From NCBI GenBank assembly GCA_020024265.1, contig JAHHTW010000006.1, forward strand, positions 25,179 to 89,178: DNA of 64,000 nucleotides, given 5' to 3'. Both the position numbers and the translations under genes were made by a program. This DNA is from Anaerotignum sp. GTDB lineage: Bacteria; Bacillota; Clostridia; Lachnospirales; Anaerotignaceae. The notes under the pieces are model-generated. The model saw nothing but the letters and a program-made list of their open reading frames with translations, was not told where the DNA came from and did not search any database. Below, one piece after another: positions 26,344-35,190 of the stretch. Each line of letters opens with the position of its first letter. The stretch's first letter is position 1.

Positions 26344-26970
26344 CTACACCTCCTCAGCTTCCGCAGCTTTGCGTAATGCTTCTTCTATAATATCCCAATG
26401 ATATCCTTTGCGTTGCAAAAAACCATACAGCTTCTTTTTCTGTTTTTCATCCAGCTGCAAATTCCCCTTTGTTTTTTTCACAATCCATCTTACGGCATCT
26501 GCTGTTTCGTCCAGATTGCTCTCTGCCAACACCTCTTGTGCAATTTGCTCCGAAATACCTTTTTGCTTCAATTCCATTTTCAAAAGGTATGCACTTCTTG
26601 GCTGTAAACGCAGGCGCTCCTTGACATAGCTTTCTGCATACTTTCGATCGTTGCAATAGCCATATTTTTTGAGAAATTCCATCACACGTGCAATGACATC
26701 TGGTGCAAACTCTTTTGTTTCCAATTTTCTGCGCAATTCTGTTTCGGTACGCATTTTATAGCCCAAATAATGCAGCACCGTATCCTGTGCCTGTATATAA
26801 ATCAAATTCTCTTGTATAAAATCATATGTTTCCTGCGCAATCACAGCACCTTCTTTGAGCTTAAAGTATCGTACGTCCTGCATGGTCAGCGCAAAAGCAA
26901 AGGTGCCATCAATAAATATATTCTGTTTTTCCGGATTTCTTTTCTGCTGTACGACTGCCGTTACCATCAT
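26344..26970 (-). CDS. recX: Regulatory protein RecX
   Basis: RecX modulates RecA filaments during recombination and SOS. The three-helix repeats are visible: LHYLGYKMRTETELRRKLETKEF, then YCNDRKYAESYVKERLRLQPRSAYLLKMELKQKGI, then a C-terminal LYGFLQRKGYHWDIIEEALR. The N-terminal strand part (KRNPEKQNIFIDGTFAFALTMQDV) is typical of Firmicute RecX. Start ATG at 26970 has AGGAGG nine bases upstream. 208 residues. recA itself is not in the window. Confidence 0.9.
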   Translation of the reverse strand: MMVTAVVQQKRNPEKQNIFIDGTFAFALTMQDVRYFKLKEGAVIAQETYDFIQENLIYIQAQDTVLHYLGYKMRTETELRRKLETKEFAPDVIARVMEFLKKYGYCNDRKYAESYVKERLRLQPRSAYLLKMELKQKGISEQIAQEVLAESNLDETADAVRWIVKKTKGNLQLDEKQKKKLYGFLQRKGYHWDIIEEALRKAAEAEEV

Positions 26971-27017
26971 ATCACGAAACCTCCTTTGCTTCTTCGTTAG
27001 TATACTATAATCTGAGC

Positions 27018-27052
27018 AAAAAAGCCATGGCAAGGGATCACTTGACATGGCT
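27018..27052 (-). terminator. Rho-independent terminator between the MATE gene and recX
   Basis: On the minus strand AGCCATG-t-CAAG pairs with CTTG-c-CATGGCT and runs into TTTTTTG. It lies about 140 bases beyond the MATE stop. The 27053-27190 stretch between them shows no other feature I can support. Confidence 0.75.
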
Positions 27053-27190
27053 CAAACGGTCAAAAGCTGTTTTTTTGTTCTTGATCAGAGCATGTAAGGG
27101 CTAAGACCGGCACTATTTCAGCATACAAAACAGCTGCGCTCTGCTTTTACAGACAAAACAATACCTCATACTTTTTCTGAAATCATGCCA

Positions 27191-28543
27191 TCAAAAATCC
27201 ATCTTTTTGAGTATTTTCCGCAAAAAGAAAATACAAAGCAAGCTTCCACACACTTCAGAAATCGGAAATGCCAGCCAAATATAATCCAGCACCTGAAAAT
27301 AGGAAAGCAGATATGCCACAGGTACCAAAAGAATGAGCTGACGAATCGCAGAAACCGTCAAACTATACACACCATTGCCCAATGCCTGATAGACGGATGC
27401 GCAAATGATATTGAACCCTGCCACCAAAAAGCTGAATGATATGATACGCAATGCCGGAACACCAATGTCAATCATCACATCGGATGCCTCAAACCAATGC
27501 AGCAAATGTGACGGAAAAATTTGGAATACAAGAAAACCTGCCAACATAATGAAACTGGCATATAATGCAGCACACCGAATGGTTTGTATGATACGTTCTC
27601 GCTTTCTGGCTCCGTAATTATATGCCACAATGGGAACCATACCGTTATTCATACCAAAAATAGGCATAAAGATAAAGCTTTGCAGCTTAAAGTATACACC
27701 AAATACCGCAATTGCTGTTGTTGTAAATACTGCCAAAATACGGTTGATAAAGAACATCATCACAGAGCCAATGGATACCATCAAAATAGAAGGAATCGCC
27801 ACACGATATACCTGATCCAACACCCATTTTGTTGGTATCATATTTTTATAATTGAATTTGATTTCATGGTTTTTGCGTAAATTAAAGTATAATGCCAGAC
27901 CTGCTGCCACAAACTGCCCACTGACCGTTGCCAAGGCTGCCCCCAGCAGCTCCAGTCTTGGCAGACCAAGCAAACCGAAAATCAATATGGGATCAAGTAT
28001 GATATTGACAATCGCCCCCACACCCTGTGTGATGAGTGTATATATGGTACATCCGGTTGCTTGTAGCAGACGCTCCAGCATAATCTCACTAAAAATACCC
28101 AAGGAAGCCATACAACACACCCGCAAATAGGTTGTACCATAGTCAATGATTTCTGCTACATCCGTCTGTCCTGCCAAAAAAGGTCTGACCAAAATCCAGC
28201 CAACCAGCAAAAACACCAGCCAATTCGCAATTGTCAAAAACAAACTGACATTTGCCGTTTTATTGGCAATCTGAATACGTTTTGCGCCCAGACTCTTTGA
28301 GAGCAGTGCATTGATCCCAACACCCGTACCGGTTGCCACAGCAATCATAAAGTTCTGCATGGGAAATGCCAAAGAAACTGCTGACAATGCATTTTCGTTG
28401 ATCTGTGCAACAAAAATACTATCTACGATGTTATACAACGCCTGCACCAACATGGCAATCATCATTGGCAAGGACATAGACAGCAATAAGTGATTGATTG
28501 GCATGACGCCCATTTTATTTTCTTTTGTTTCTACCGCAGACAT
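27191..28543 (-). CDS. MATE-family multidrug/toxin efflux transporter
   Basis: A 450-residue, 12-helix membrane protein. Family signs: LPMMIAMLVQALYNIVDSIFVAQ at the N-terminus, ATGTGVGINALLSKSLGAK near residues 70-90, and the pseudo-repeat GMNNGMVPIVAYNYGARKRERI in the second half. It resembles the NorM/DinF-like Firmicute branch that exchanges drugs for Na+ or H+. Substrate unknown. The ATG at 28543 follows GAGGG. Single-gene unit with its own promoter and terminator. Confidence 0.93.
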   Translation of the reverse strand: MSAVETKENKMGVMPINHLLLSMSLPMMIAMLVQALYNIVDSIFVAQINENALSAVSLAFPMQNFMIAVATGTGVGINALLSKSLGAKRIQIANKTANVSLFLTIANWLVFLLVGWILVRPFLAGQTDVAEIIDYGTTYLRVCCMASLGIFSEIMLERLLQATGCTIYTLITQGVGAIVNIILDPILIFGLLGLPRLELLGAALATVSGQFVAAGLALYFNLRKNHEIKFNYKNMIPTKWVLDQVYRVAIPSILMVSIGSVMMFFINRILAVFTTTAIAVFGVYFKLQSFIFMPIFGMNNGMVPIVAYNYGARKRERIIQTIRCAALYASFIMLAGFLVFQIFPSHLLHWFEASDVMIDIGVPALRIISFSFLVAGFNIICASVYQALGNGVYSLTVSAIRQLILLVPVAYLLSYFQVLDYIWLAFPISEVCGSLLCIFFLRKILKKMDF

Positions 28544-28667
28544 ACGTTTCCCTCTTTTCTCCTATACTTCTTTTCCAAACAAATCCAAAGCTGTTCGTCA
28601 TATGATTACACACCCATCACAAAAAATCGGTATGCAGTCATACAAGAACAGCCTCATATCGTTTAAT

Positions 28668-28697
28668 ATGATAATGCTTTTATTGGTACATTGTCAA
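28668..28697 (-). promoter_or_regulatory. Promoter for the MATE gene
   Basis: TTGACA, 18 bases, TATCAT on the minus strand, giving a leader of about 120 bases. I saw no known riboswitch fold in that leader. Confidence 0.6.
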
Positions 28698-28742
28698 CAA
28701 AAAACACCAAATTCTATAGAGGAAGGATATTTTTCAGCAGGC

Positions 28743-28790
28743 AAGACCTTGCGGCTTTGCCCCAACACCCCACAAGGGACGTTGTCCCTT
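28743..28790. repeat. Intergenic palindromic repeat, copy B
   Basis: The core from agaccttg to accc (28744-28770) matches copy A at 23 of 27 positions. It is followed by a different hairpin, AAGGGAC-gtt-GTCCCTT. It lies between the MATE promoter and the fba terminator. Same two-hairpin plan, different second stem. Confidence 0.6.
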
Positions 28791-28831
28791 GACCTTTTGT
28801 TGACGTAAATTGATGGATGATGCACAAAGGC

Positions 28832-28866
28832 AAAAAAAGAGCGTTTCCAAAAAAACGCTCTTTTTT
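28832..28866 (-). terminator. Rho-independent terminator after fba
   Basis: Arms AAAAAAGAGCGTTT and AAACGCTCTTTTTT; on the minus strand the stem ends in seven T. Eight bases after the fba stop. Confidence 0.88.
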
Positions 28867-28873
28867 TACAGAT

Positions 28874-29821
28874 TTAATTCATAGAGTCCGTAGAGCCAAT
28901 GACATCTTTGATTTTGCCTTCTACCAATTCCTGTATCAATGCTCTACCATCGCCCAAATATCCACGAGGGTCAAATGCTTCCGGTTTTTCCCCAAAGGAT
29001 TTGCGGATTGCCGCTGTCATCGCAAGGCGTAAATCGGTATCCATATTGATTTTGCACACTGCCATCGCGGATGCTTTTCTCAGCATTTCTGTAGGAATCC
29101 CTTTTGCACCATCAATTTTACCACCATACGCATTGCACATTGCAACACATTTTTGGTCTACAGAGGATGCACCATGCAATACAATAGGGTAGTTATGGAA
29201 GCCGGCTGCTTCCAATTTCTTTGTAATGGTTTCCAGACGGTCGAAGTCCAGTTTTGCTTCACCCTTAAATTTATAAGCGCCATGGCTGGTACCAATTGCG
29301 ATTGCCAAAGAATCCACACCTGTACGTTTTACAAAATCCACTGCTTGGTCTGGGTCTGTATATGTCGCATTTGCAGCATCTACATGGACATCATCCTCTA
29401 CGCCTGCCAGCTTTCCGAGTTCCGCTTCTACGACAACGCCGTGTGCGTGTGCATAATCTACCACTTCTTTTGTTTTTGCTACGTTTTCTTCGTAGTCCAG
29501 ATGAGAGCCATCGAACATGACAGATGTAAAGCCACAGGCAATGCACTCTTTACAGGTTTCAAAATCCGGACCGTGGTCCAAATGCAGTGCAATATCCAGA
29601 CCGGTTTCTGCAATTGCCGCATCTACCATTGCTTTCAAATATGCAGGATGTGCATATTTCAATGCGCTTTTGGATACCTGCAAAATGACTGCGGAATTTT
29701 GTGCCTTTGCCGCTGCCACAACCCCCTGCACGATTTCCATATTATTGATATTAAATGCGCCAATGGCGTAGCCGCCCTGAAATGCCTTTTCAAACATTTC
29801 CTTTGTTGTTACCAATGCCAT
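28874..29821 (-). CDS. fba: Class II fructose-1,6-bisphosphate aldolase
   Basis: Glycolytic zinc enzyme splitting fructose-1,6-bisphosphate into dihydroxyacetone phosphate and glyceraldehyde-3-phosphate. Starts MALVTTKEMFEKAFQGGYAIGAFNINN. The zinc ligands lie in LHLDHGPDFETC (about residues 80-90), in EAELGKLAGVEDD, in GTSHGAYKF and in VLHGASSVD. C-terminal KINMDTDLRLAMTAAIR is the usual DHAP-binding region. 315 residues, full length. Monocistronic with strong promoter and terminator, as fits a highly expressed gene. Confidence 0.97.
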   Translation of the reverse strand: MALVTTKEMFEKAFQGGYAIGAFNINNMEIVQGVVAAAKAQNSAVILQVSKSALKYAHPAYLKAMVDAAIAETGLDIALHLDHGPDFETCKECIACGFTSVMFDGSHLDYEENVAKTKEVVDYAHAHGVVVEAELGKLAGVEDDVHVDAANATYTDPDQAVDFVKRTGVDSLAIAIGTSHGAYKFKGEAKLDFDRLETITKKLEAAGFHNYPIVLHGASSVDQKCVAMCNAYGGKIDGAKGIPTEMLRKASAMAVCKINMDTDLRLAMTAAIRKSFGEKPEAFDPRGYLGDGRALIQELVEGKIKDVIGSTDSMN

Positions 29822-29897
29822 TTCAAAACACCTCTTTTTCTGATTTCGATTTCTGTCAAAGGGCTGATTTTTACAAGAGCCTTTGCCCTTTTATAAA

Positions 29898-29927
29898 ATT
29901 ATAATACAATTCTATCCCCTGTTGCAA
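29898..29927 (-). promoter_or_regulatory. Promoter for fba
   Basis: TTGCAA, 18 bases, TATAAT on the minus strand, about 75 bases before the ATG. The remaining 29928-30049 gap to nth shows nothing I can support. Confidence 0.65.
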
Positions 29928-30049
29928 GCATATTTCACAAAAGATATCGCAAATCCAGCAGACTTTTGTTTTTGACATGGCATAGAGTCCAAGTATGCCG
30001 AACTGTGAAAAATGCCGTCAAATATCAGCTTCTTCACGCTTGGATATGA

Positions 30050-30706
30050 TTATGATTTTTTCTTTTTTTCTTTTTGCAGTGCCTTTGCGCCTACACAGTA
30101 TTCCACGAGGAAACATTCTTGACATTTTGGACGGCGTGCAATACAAATTTTTCTGCCATGGGCAATCATTTGCGTATTGACGTCAATCCAGCGTTCCTTT
30201 GGCACAATCTTCATCAAATCAAACTCAATTTTGACCGGATCTTGATTCTTGGTCAATCCCAACAAATTGGAAACTCTCTTGACATGTGTATCTACCACAA
30301 TACTGGGAATATGATACCAGTTGCCCCGCACAACATTGGCTGTTTTTCTGCCTACACCTGCCAAAGCTGTCAATGCATCTATGTCAGACGGTACCTCTCC
30401 GCCATATTCCGACAACAGCTTTTGACAGCAGGCAATGATATTCTTCGCTTTATTATGATAAAAGCCGGTGGAATGAATATCCTGTTCCAGCGTAATCAGA
30501 TCTGCATTTGCAAAATCCTCAATTGATGTATATTTTTGAAACAAGTCCTTTGTTACAATATTGACACGATCATCCGTACACTGTGCAGAAAGCATGGTAG
30601 CAATCAACAGCTGCCATGGATTTTCATGATTGAGATAACATTTTGTTGGGCCATAATGCTGTAATAGCAAATCCAATATAATATTGACTTTTTCTTTTTT
30701 CGTCAT
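30050..30706 (-). CDS. nth: Endonuclease III
   Basis: Base-excision-repair glycosylase and AP lyase for oxidised pyrimidines. The helix-hairpin-helix is LTALAGVGRKTANVV with the catalytic lysine, and the catalytic aspartate is in VVDTHVKRVSNLLG. The iron-sulfur cluster cysteines are spaced C-x6-C-x2-C-x5-C in CIARRPKCQECFLVEYC. 218 residues. AAGGAG lies before the ATG. Divergent from the Fur-family gene across a 71-base gap. Confidence 0.96.
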   Translation of the reverse strand: MTKKEKVNIILDLLLQHYGPTKCYLNHENPWQLLIATMLSAQCTDDRVNIVTKDLFQKYTSIEDFANADLITLEQDIHSTGFYHNKAKNIIACCQKLLSEYGGEVPSDIDALTALAGVGRKTANVVRGNWYHIPSIVVDTHVKRVSNLLGLTKNQDPVKIEFDLMKIVPKERWIDVNTQMIAHGRKICIARRPKCQECFLVEYCVGAKALQKEKKKKS

Positions 30707-30724
30707 CGTCCCATACTCCTTTCA

Positions 30725-30754
30725 TTGACAAAGCCATCCTCTATATACTATCAT
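30725..30754 (+). promoter_or_regulatory. Candidate promoter for the Fur-family gene
   Basis: TTGACA, 18 bases, TATCAT, ending 23 bases before the ATG, which would give a very short leader. An overlapping TATACT (30744-30749) has poor spacing. The short divergent gap means that nth and fur transcription may interfere. Confidence 0.4.
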
Positions 30755-30777
30755 AAACCAGAAAGGATGGATATACC

Positions 30778-31206
30778 ATGTTACAAAATCTACTCAAGGA
30801 TGCAGATTTGAAATCCACACGCAAGCGTTGCTTGCTCCTATCTATACTGCAAGAGGAAGACCGTCCTATGACAGCCGCAGAGCTTTTGCAAAAAGCAAAA
30901 CCCATACAGCGGATGAACCCATCTACCGTATATCGTACACTCAATGCACTTGCACAAAAAGGTATACTGACCAAAACCATACGCAAGGATGGAAAAGCCT
31001 ATTTCGCATGGGAAACACACCACCACCATCATCGCTTAATCTGCAAAATTTGTCAACGTGTCATTCCTGTGGATTCCTGTCCCCTCAAAGAGTTGGAGGA
31101 CGATTTGGAGCAAAAAACAGGATTTCATATTACCGGACATACACTCGAATTTTCCGGTATCTGTCCGCAATGTCGAAAAAAACAGATGCAAAGCACAAAA
31201 GGATAA
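30778..31206 (+). CDS. Fur-family metal or peroxide-responsive repressor
   Basis: A 142-residue Fur-superfamily regulator. The winged helix includes STVYRTLNALAQKGILTK. The metal-sensing part has a run of five histidines (HHHHHRLICKICQRVIPVDSCP, about residues 82-103), and a zinc site of paired CxxC motifs (CKIC and CPQC). The phrase TGFHITGHTLEFSG is most like the Zur-like group of Clostridia, but Fur, Zur and PerR cannot be told apart safely. No clear 7-1-7 box was found nearby, so autoregulation is unproven. Confidence 0.88.
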   Translation: MLQNLLKDADLKSTRKRCLLLSILQEEDRPMTAAELLQKAKPIQRMNPSTVYRTLNALAQKGILTKTIRKDGKAYFAWETHHHHHRLICKICQRVIPVDSCPLKELEDDLEQKTGFHITGHTLEFSGICPQCRKKQMQSTKG

Positions 31207-31230
31207 GGCCAAAATGGCTTTATCCTTTTG
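31197..31230. terminator. Bidirectional terminator shared by fur and pheT
   Basis: Stem AAAAGGATAAGGCC-aaaat-GGCTTTATCCTTTT with one non-Watson-Crick pair. It overlaps the Fur-family stop codon and lies 26 bases from the pheT stop. Short T-runs occur on both sides. Confidence 0.75.
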
Positions 31231-31255
31231 TATTGCTTTTGTGGTTGTGTTTTAT

Positions 31256-33655
31256 TTATTTATCTCTCAGTTGTGCGCCCAGTTCTTTTGCAAGACCGTC
31301 CAATATATTCTGCATGGCATCTGCAACGTCTGTATCCGCCAATGTACGTTCTGCACTGCGGAAGGAAATGGAGTATGCAACCGATTTGCAGCCCTGTTCG
31401 ATTTGTTCCCCTTGATATACGTCAAAGAGCTTCACATCTTCCAGATATGCACCGCCGTTTTTGCGAATTTGGTCTGCAATGTCTTTGACTGTCACTTCTT
31501 CTTTTACCAGCATTGCAATATCTCTTGTGATTGCAGGGAATTTGGGCAAAGGCTGATATACATTGACCAGATTGGATGCTGCAATCAATGCATTCATATT
31601 CAATACAGCAAGGTATGCCTTTGTACCGATTTCATAATTCTTTGCTACCGTAGGATGCAGTTCTCCCACATAGCCCACATTGTTTCCATGAATGTTCACT
31701 GCTGCGGTACGACCGGGATGCATCCAAGGCAATGTACATTCTGTGGTATATTCTGCATTTGCCCCGATACCCAATACACTCATCAAATGTTCCACAACGC
31801 CCTTGATGTCATAAAAATCCATTTTGCCATACATACCAATGGTCAATGTCGGGATTTCATCCGGCAGCTCTGTCACAGGCAGTGCTTTTGGAATATACAC
31901 CTTTGCCACTTCAAACAAACCGGCACTTTCGTTCCTTCTATTATAATTGGTGGAAAGAGCGTTCAAAATACCATGGAAGGATACGGTACGCATCACGCTG
32001 AAATCCTCACCCAAAGGATTTGCAATGGTAACTGTCTGACGCAGCTTGCTGTCCTGATCAATCAGCAGCTTATCAAATACCTTCGGGCTTTCAAAGCTGT
32101 ATGTCATCGCTTCGCAAAGACCTTCTGCAACCATCGTATCTTTTACCAATGTGGTAATGTTCTGCGCATATGTCTTTTTTCCTACCGTAGGTGTACCGGC
32201 AGCCAGTGTAGGTTCAATTTTGTCATAGCCATAGAAACGAGCAATTTCTTCTGCGAGATCTGCCTGTGCGCCGAGGTCGGGACGGAATGTGGGTACCACA
32301 ACTTTATGGTTGACAGGATCTACTTCAAGCCCAATGCGTTCAAAAATTTCCTGCATCTGTTTTTCAGAGATGTCTGTACCCAAGAAGCGGTTGATCCAAG
32401 CAGGATCATAGGACAATTCCCAGCTTTCTCTCCGATTGGGATAGTTGTCTACCACACCCGGCACCACTTCCCCGCAACCCAGCAGCTCTACAAGCTGTAC
32501 GGCACGATTGATGGCATCCAAAGCCAGATTTGGGTCAAGACCTTTTTCAAATTTGCTGGAAGCATCGGTACGCAGACCAACCTTTTTGGCTGTGATACGC
32601 ACATTGGAGCCTTCAAAGTTTGCAGACTCAAACAGCACTGCCTCCGCACTTTCACTGATCATAGAGTTTTCGCCGCCCATGACACCCGCAATGGCAACAG
32701 CCTTTTGCGTATCTGCAATCACGAGCATGGAGGGATTGAGCTGACGTTCTACACCGTCCAGCGTTACAATGCTTTCGCCTTCGTTTGCATTTCTCACAAT
32801 AATTTTGCGGTCTTTGATGGTTTCCACATCAAATGCATGCATGGGCTGACCCATTTCCAGCATAACGTAATTTGTAATGTCCACGATGTTATTGATGGGG
32901 CGTACACCTGCTGCACGCAGTCTTTTACGCATCCAACGAGGGGATGGCTCAATTTTTACATTTTTGATTGCTCTTGCAACATAGCGTGGGCAAAGCGCAG
33001 GGTTTTTGATTTCTACAGAAATCAAATCTGCAACATTGCCATCCGCTTCTTCCTTGACTTCAATGACAGGAGGCTGGAACGGAATTTGATATGTTGCTGC
33101 TGCTTCTCTGGCAATCCCCAAAACGCTGAAGCAATCGGGACGGTTGGATGTGATTTCATACTCTACCACATCATCCTGCAAATCCATGATATCTACCACG
33201 GACTTTCCCAGCTCTACGGGTTCGGGAAAAATATAAATACCATACTCAGGCGCTTCGGGGAAGTCATGACGATCACAGCCCAATTCCTCTATGGAGCAGA
33301 GCATACCCTCAGATTCCACACCACGCAGACTGCCTGTTACGATTTCCTTACCACCTGCAACAACAGAATGATTCAGTGCCACGGGTACATAGTCCCCTTC
33401 TTTTACATTGGGGGCACCTGTAACAATGGTCAACAGTCTTTCTTGTCCTATATCAATCTGACAAACCACCAGTTTGTCTGCATCAGGGTGCTTTTCAATT
33501 GCTTTGATTTGCCCTGTTACAATATTTTTCAATTCTCCGCACATTGTTTCTACGCCCTCTACTTTAGAGCCTGTCAATGTGATATCTTCTATAAACTCCT
33601 TTACGGGTGCCGTTACGGCTGCGTATTCCTTTAACCATGACATCGGTACATTCAT
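31256..33655 (-). CDS. pheT: Phenylalanine--tRNA ligase beta subunit
   Basis: Beta chain of the alpha2-beta2 PheRS. Visible regions: the N-terminal MNVPMSWLKEY, an OB-fold tRNA-binding domain (IKAIEKHPDADKLVVCQIDIG), the B3/B4 domain with the GGENSMIS segment, the B5 domain, a core resembling the catalytic fold (KTYAQNITTLVKDTMV...YSFESPKVFDKL), and a C-terminal anticodon-binding FDX-ACB domain (FPAITRDIAMLVKEEVTVKDI). 799 residues, full length. The ATG at 33655 is ten bases after AAGGAG. Co-transcribed with pheS. Confidence 0.97.
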   Translation of the reverse strand: MNVPMSWLKEYAAVTAPVKEFIEDITLTGSKVEGVETMCGELKNIVTGQIKAIEKHPDADKLVVCQIDIGQERLLTIVTGAPNVKEGDYVPVALNHSVVAGGKEIVTGSLRGVESEGMLCSIEELGCDRHDFPEAPEYGIYIFPEPVELGKSVVDIMDLQDDVVEYEITSNRPDCFSVLGIAREAAATYQIPFQPPVIEVKEEADGNVADLISVEIKNPALCPRYVARAIKNVKIEPSPRWMRKRLRAAGVRPINNIVDITNYVMLEMGQPMHAFDVETIKDRKIIVRNANEGESIVTLDGVERQLNPSMLVIADTQKAVAIAGVMGGENSMISESAEAVLFESANFEGSNVRITAKKVGLRTDASSKFEKGLDPNLALDAINRAVQLVELLGCGEVVPGVVDNYPNRRESWELSYDPAWINRFLGTDISEKQMQEIFERIGLEVDPVNHKVVVPTFRPDLGAQADLAEEIARFYGYDKIEPTLAAGTPTVGKKTYAQNITTLVKDTMVAEGLCEAMTYSFESPKVFDKLLIDQDSKLRQTVTIANPLGEDFSVMRTVSFHGILNALSTNYNRRNESAGLFEVAKVYIPKALPVTELPDEIPTLTIGMYGKMDFYDIKGVVEHLMSVLGIGANAEYTTECTLPWMHPGRTAAVNIHGNNVGYVGELHPTVAKNYEIGTKAYLAVLNMNALIAASNLVNVYQPLPKFPAITRDIAMLVKEEVTVKDIADQIRKNGGAYLEDVKLFDVYQGEQIEQGCKSVAYSISFRSAERTLADTDVADAMQNILDGLAKELGAQLRDK

Positions 33656-33708
33656 GATTGTCATTCTCCTTTCGATGATCCACTGATACGATACATGCTG
33701 ATATATGC

Positions 33709-34728
33709 TTAGAACTGTTTCAAGAATTTCATATCGTTTTCAAAAAGCAAACGCAGGTCTGTAATGCCATAACGCTGCATTGCCACACGTTCCAGACCCA
33801 TACCGAATGCAAAACCGCTGTATTCATTTGGGTCAATACCACTCATTTGCAGTACTTTCGGATGTACCATACCACAGCCAAGCAGTTCAATATATCCTTC
33901 GCCCTTACATACACGGCAGCCTTCTCCGCCACATGCAAAGCAGGTTACATCCATTTCTGCACTGGGTTCTGTAAACGGAAAATGATGTGGACGGAAGCGT
34001 ACCTTTGTATTCTCACCAAACAATTCCTTGGCAAATACAGCCAGTGCGCCCTTTAAGTCCCCCATGGTAATATTCTTATCTATCACCAAACCTTCCAGCT
34101 GATGGAACACCGGAGAATGTGTCGCATCTACTTCATCCGAGCGATATACCGCACCGGGGCATACCATACGGATCGGCAGCTTGCCTTTTTCCATAGAACG
34201 CACCTGTACCGGAGAAGTCTGTGTACGAAGCAGAATATCGCCGTTGATATAGAAGGTATCCTGTTCATCCCTTGCAGGGTGATTTTTTGGAATATTCAGC
34301 GCCTCAAAATTATAGTAATCTTTTTCTATTTCCGGACCTTCTGCGACTTCATACCCCATTCCCATAAAGATATTGCAGATTTCATCAATGACAATACTCA
34401 TGGGATGTTTATGCCCTTCTGCACGCTGTCTGCCGGGCATGGTAACGTCAATCTTTTCTGTTTCCAAACGGTGTGCCAATTCGATTGCATGCAATCTGTT
34501 TTTGGCAATTTCCATTGTTTTCTCCAGATTCTGGCGTACATCGTTTGCCAGCTGTCCAATGACAGGGCGTTCTTGCGCACTCAGCTTGCCCATTTCTTTT
34601 AAGATTGCTGTCAGCTCACCCTTTTTTCCCAGATATTTTACTTTCAACTCGTCAATATCCTTGATTTCCTTCGCTTGCTGAAAAGCTGCCATTGCCTTTT
34701 GTTCAATGGTCTTTAATTTTTCTTTCAT
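33709..34728 (-). CDS. pheS: Phenylalanine--tRNA ligase alpha subunit
   Basis: Catalytic alpha chain of PheRS. A coiled-coil N-terminus (about 1-90) precedes the class II core: motif 2 is VCPGAVYRSDEVDATHSPVFHQLEG, and motif 3 is GFAFGMGLERVAMQRYGITDLR. The phenylalanine pocket region RFRPHHFPFTEPSAEMDV is intact, and a CxxC-x-GxG-CxxC-like cluster (CFACGGEGCRVC) sits inside the core. 339 residues; the ATG at 34728 (MKEKLKTIEQK) is preceded by GGAGAGA. The longer frame upstream is the T-box leader. Confidence 0.97.
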   Translation of the reverse strand: MKEKLKTIEQKAMAAFQQAKEIKDIDELKVKYLGKKGELTAILKEMGKLSAQERPVIGQLANDVRQNLEKTMEIAKNRLHAIELAHRLETEKIDVTMPGRQRAEGHKHPMSIVIDEICNIFMGMGYEVAEGPEIEKDYYNFEALNIPKNHPARDEQDTFYINGDILLRTQTSPVQVRSMEKGKLPIRMVCPGAVYRSDEVDATHSPVFHQLEGLVIDKNITMGDLKGALAVFAKELFGENTKVRFRPHHFPFTEPSAEMDVTCFACGGEGCRVCKGEGYIELLGCGMVHPKVLQMSGIDPNEYSGFAFGMGLERVAMQRYGITDLRLLFENDMKFLKQF

Positions 34729-34758
34729 TTCGATTCTCTCCTTTACCGAATTATGTGC

Positions 34759-35013
34759 AAAAAAATATCCTTCTTCCCAAAAGGGACGAAGGACTTCCGT
34801 GGTACCACCCAAATTCCTGCATACACAGGCACTTTTCCATACGATAACGTGTATGAAACGAGTTTCCCTACTACACAATTCAGGAAACCGGCTCCGGTGG
34901 GAACTTCAATAAAATCATCTGACCAAAAACGCTTACAGCCGGTGACGTTTTCTCTCTGTGGCGATTTTTTTACCTACTTTTCACCTTCACAGCCATTTGC
35001 TGATAATACGTTC
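34759..35013 (-). promoter_or_regulatory. T-box riboswitch for pheST, specifier UUC (Phe)
   Basis: The conserved T-box GGGTGGTACCACGG lies at 34797-34810 (minus). It is followed by the terminator stem TCCTTCGTCCC-tttt-GGGAAGAAGGA (34768-34792) and seven T. Stem I has the AGTA and GAA loop-E partners, with TTC right after GAAG (specifier 34901-34903), and AGAGAG for the upper stem. Uncharged tRNA-Phe should pair with UUC and stabilise the antiterminator, raising pheS-pheT expression. Confidence 0.94.
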
Positions 35014-35041
35014 ATTGTACCATATCCCAAACGAAAGTCAA
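35014..35041 (-). promoter_or_regulatory. Promoter of the pheST T-box transcript
   Basis: TTGACT, 16 bases, TACAAT on the minus strand, ending just before the start of the T-box leader. Confidence 0.7.
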
Positions 35042-35150
35042 GCACTATTCCAGCAATTGTTGCAAAAAATGTACAAAAGACTTTTGGCATCGTTTGCAGG
35101 CGTATACGCTTTTGTGCTTCAAAATCACATAGAAAAATATCATATACGCT

Positions 35151-35179
35151 TTGAGGGCATTTGCATCAAATGCCCTCAA
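35151..35179 (-). terminator. Perfect 12-bp hairpin after the cupin gene
   Basis: Arms TTGAGGGCATTT and AAATGCCCTCAA, five-base loop, 12 bases after the cupin stop on the minus strand. There is no immediate T-run, as with the hairpin at 4948, so termination is plausible but not typical. Confidence 0.5.
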
Positions 35180-35190
35180 CATGCCGTATG

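Noticed and set aside
28544..28667. Possible guanidine or other riboswitch in the MATE leader
   Set aside because: No conserved aptamer core could be matched; the leader lacks a clear terminator-antiterminator pair.
31058..33634. Long open frame of 858 codons on the plus strand opposite pheT
   Set aside because: It is a mirror of pheT codon use, is rich in Cys/His/Phe/Ile, has no ribosome binding site and no recognisable domain.
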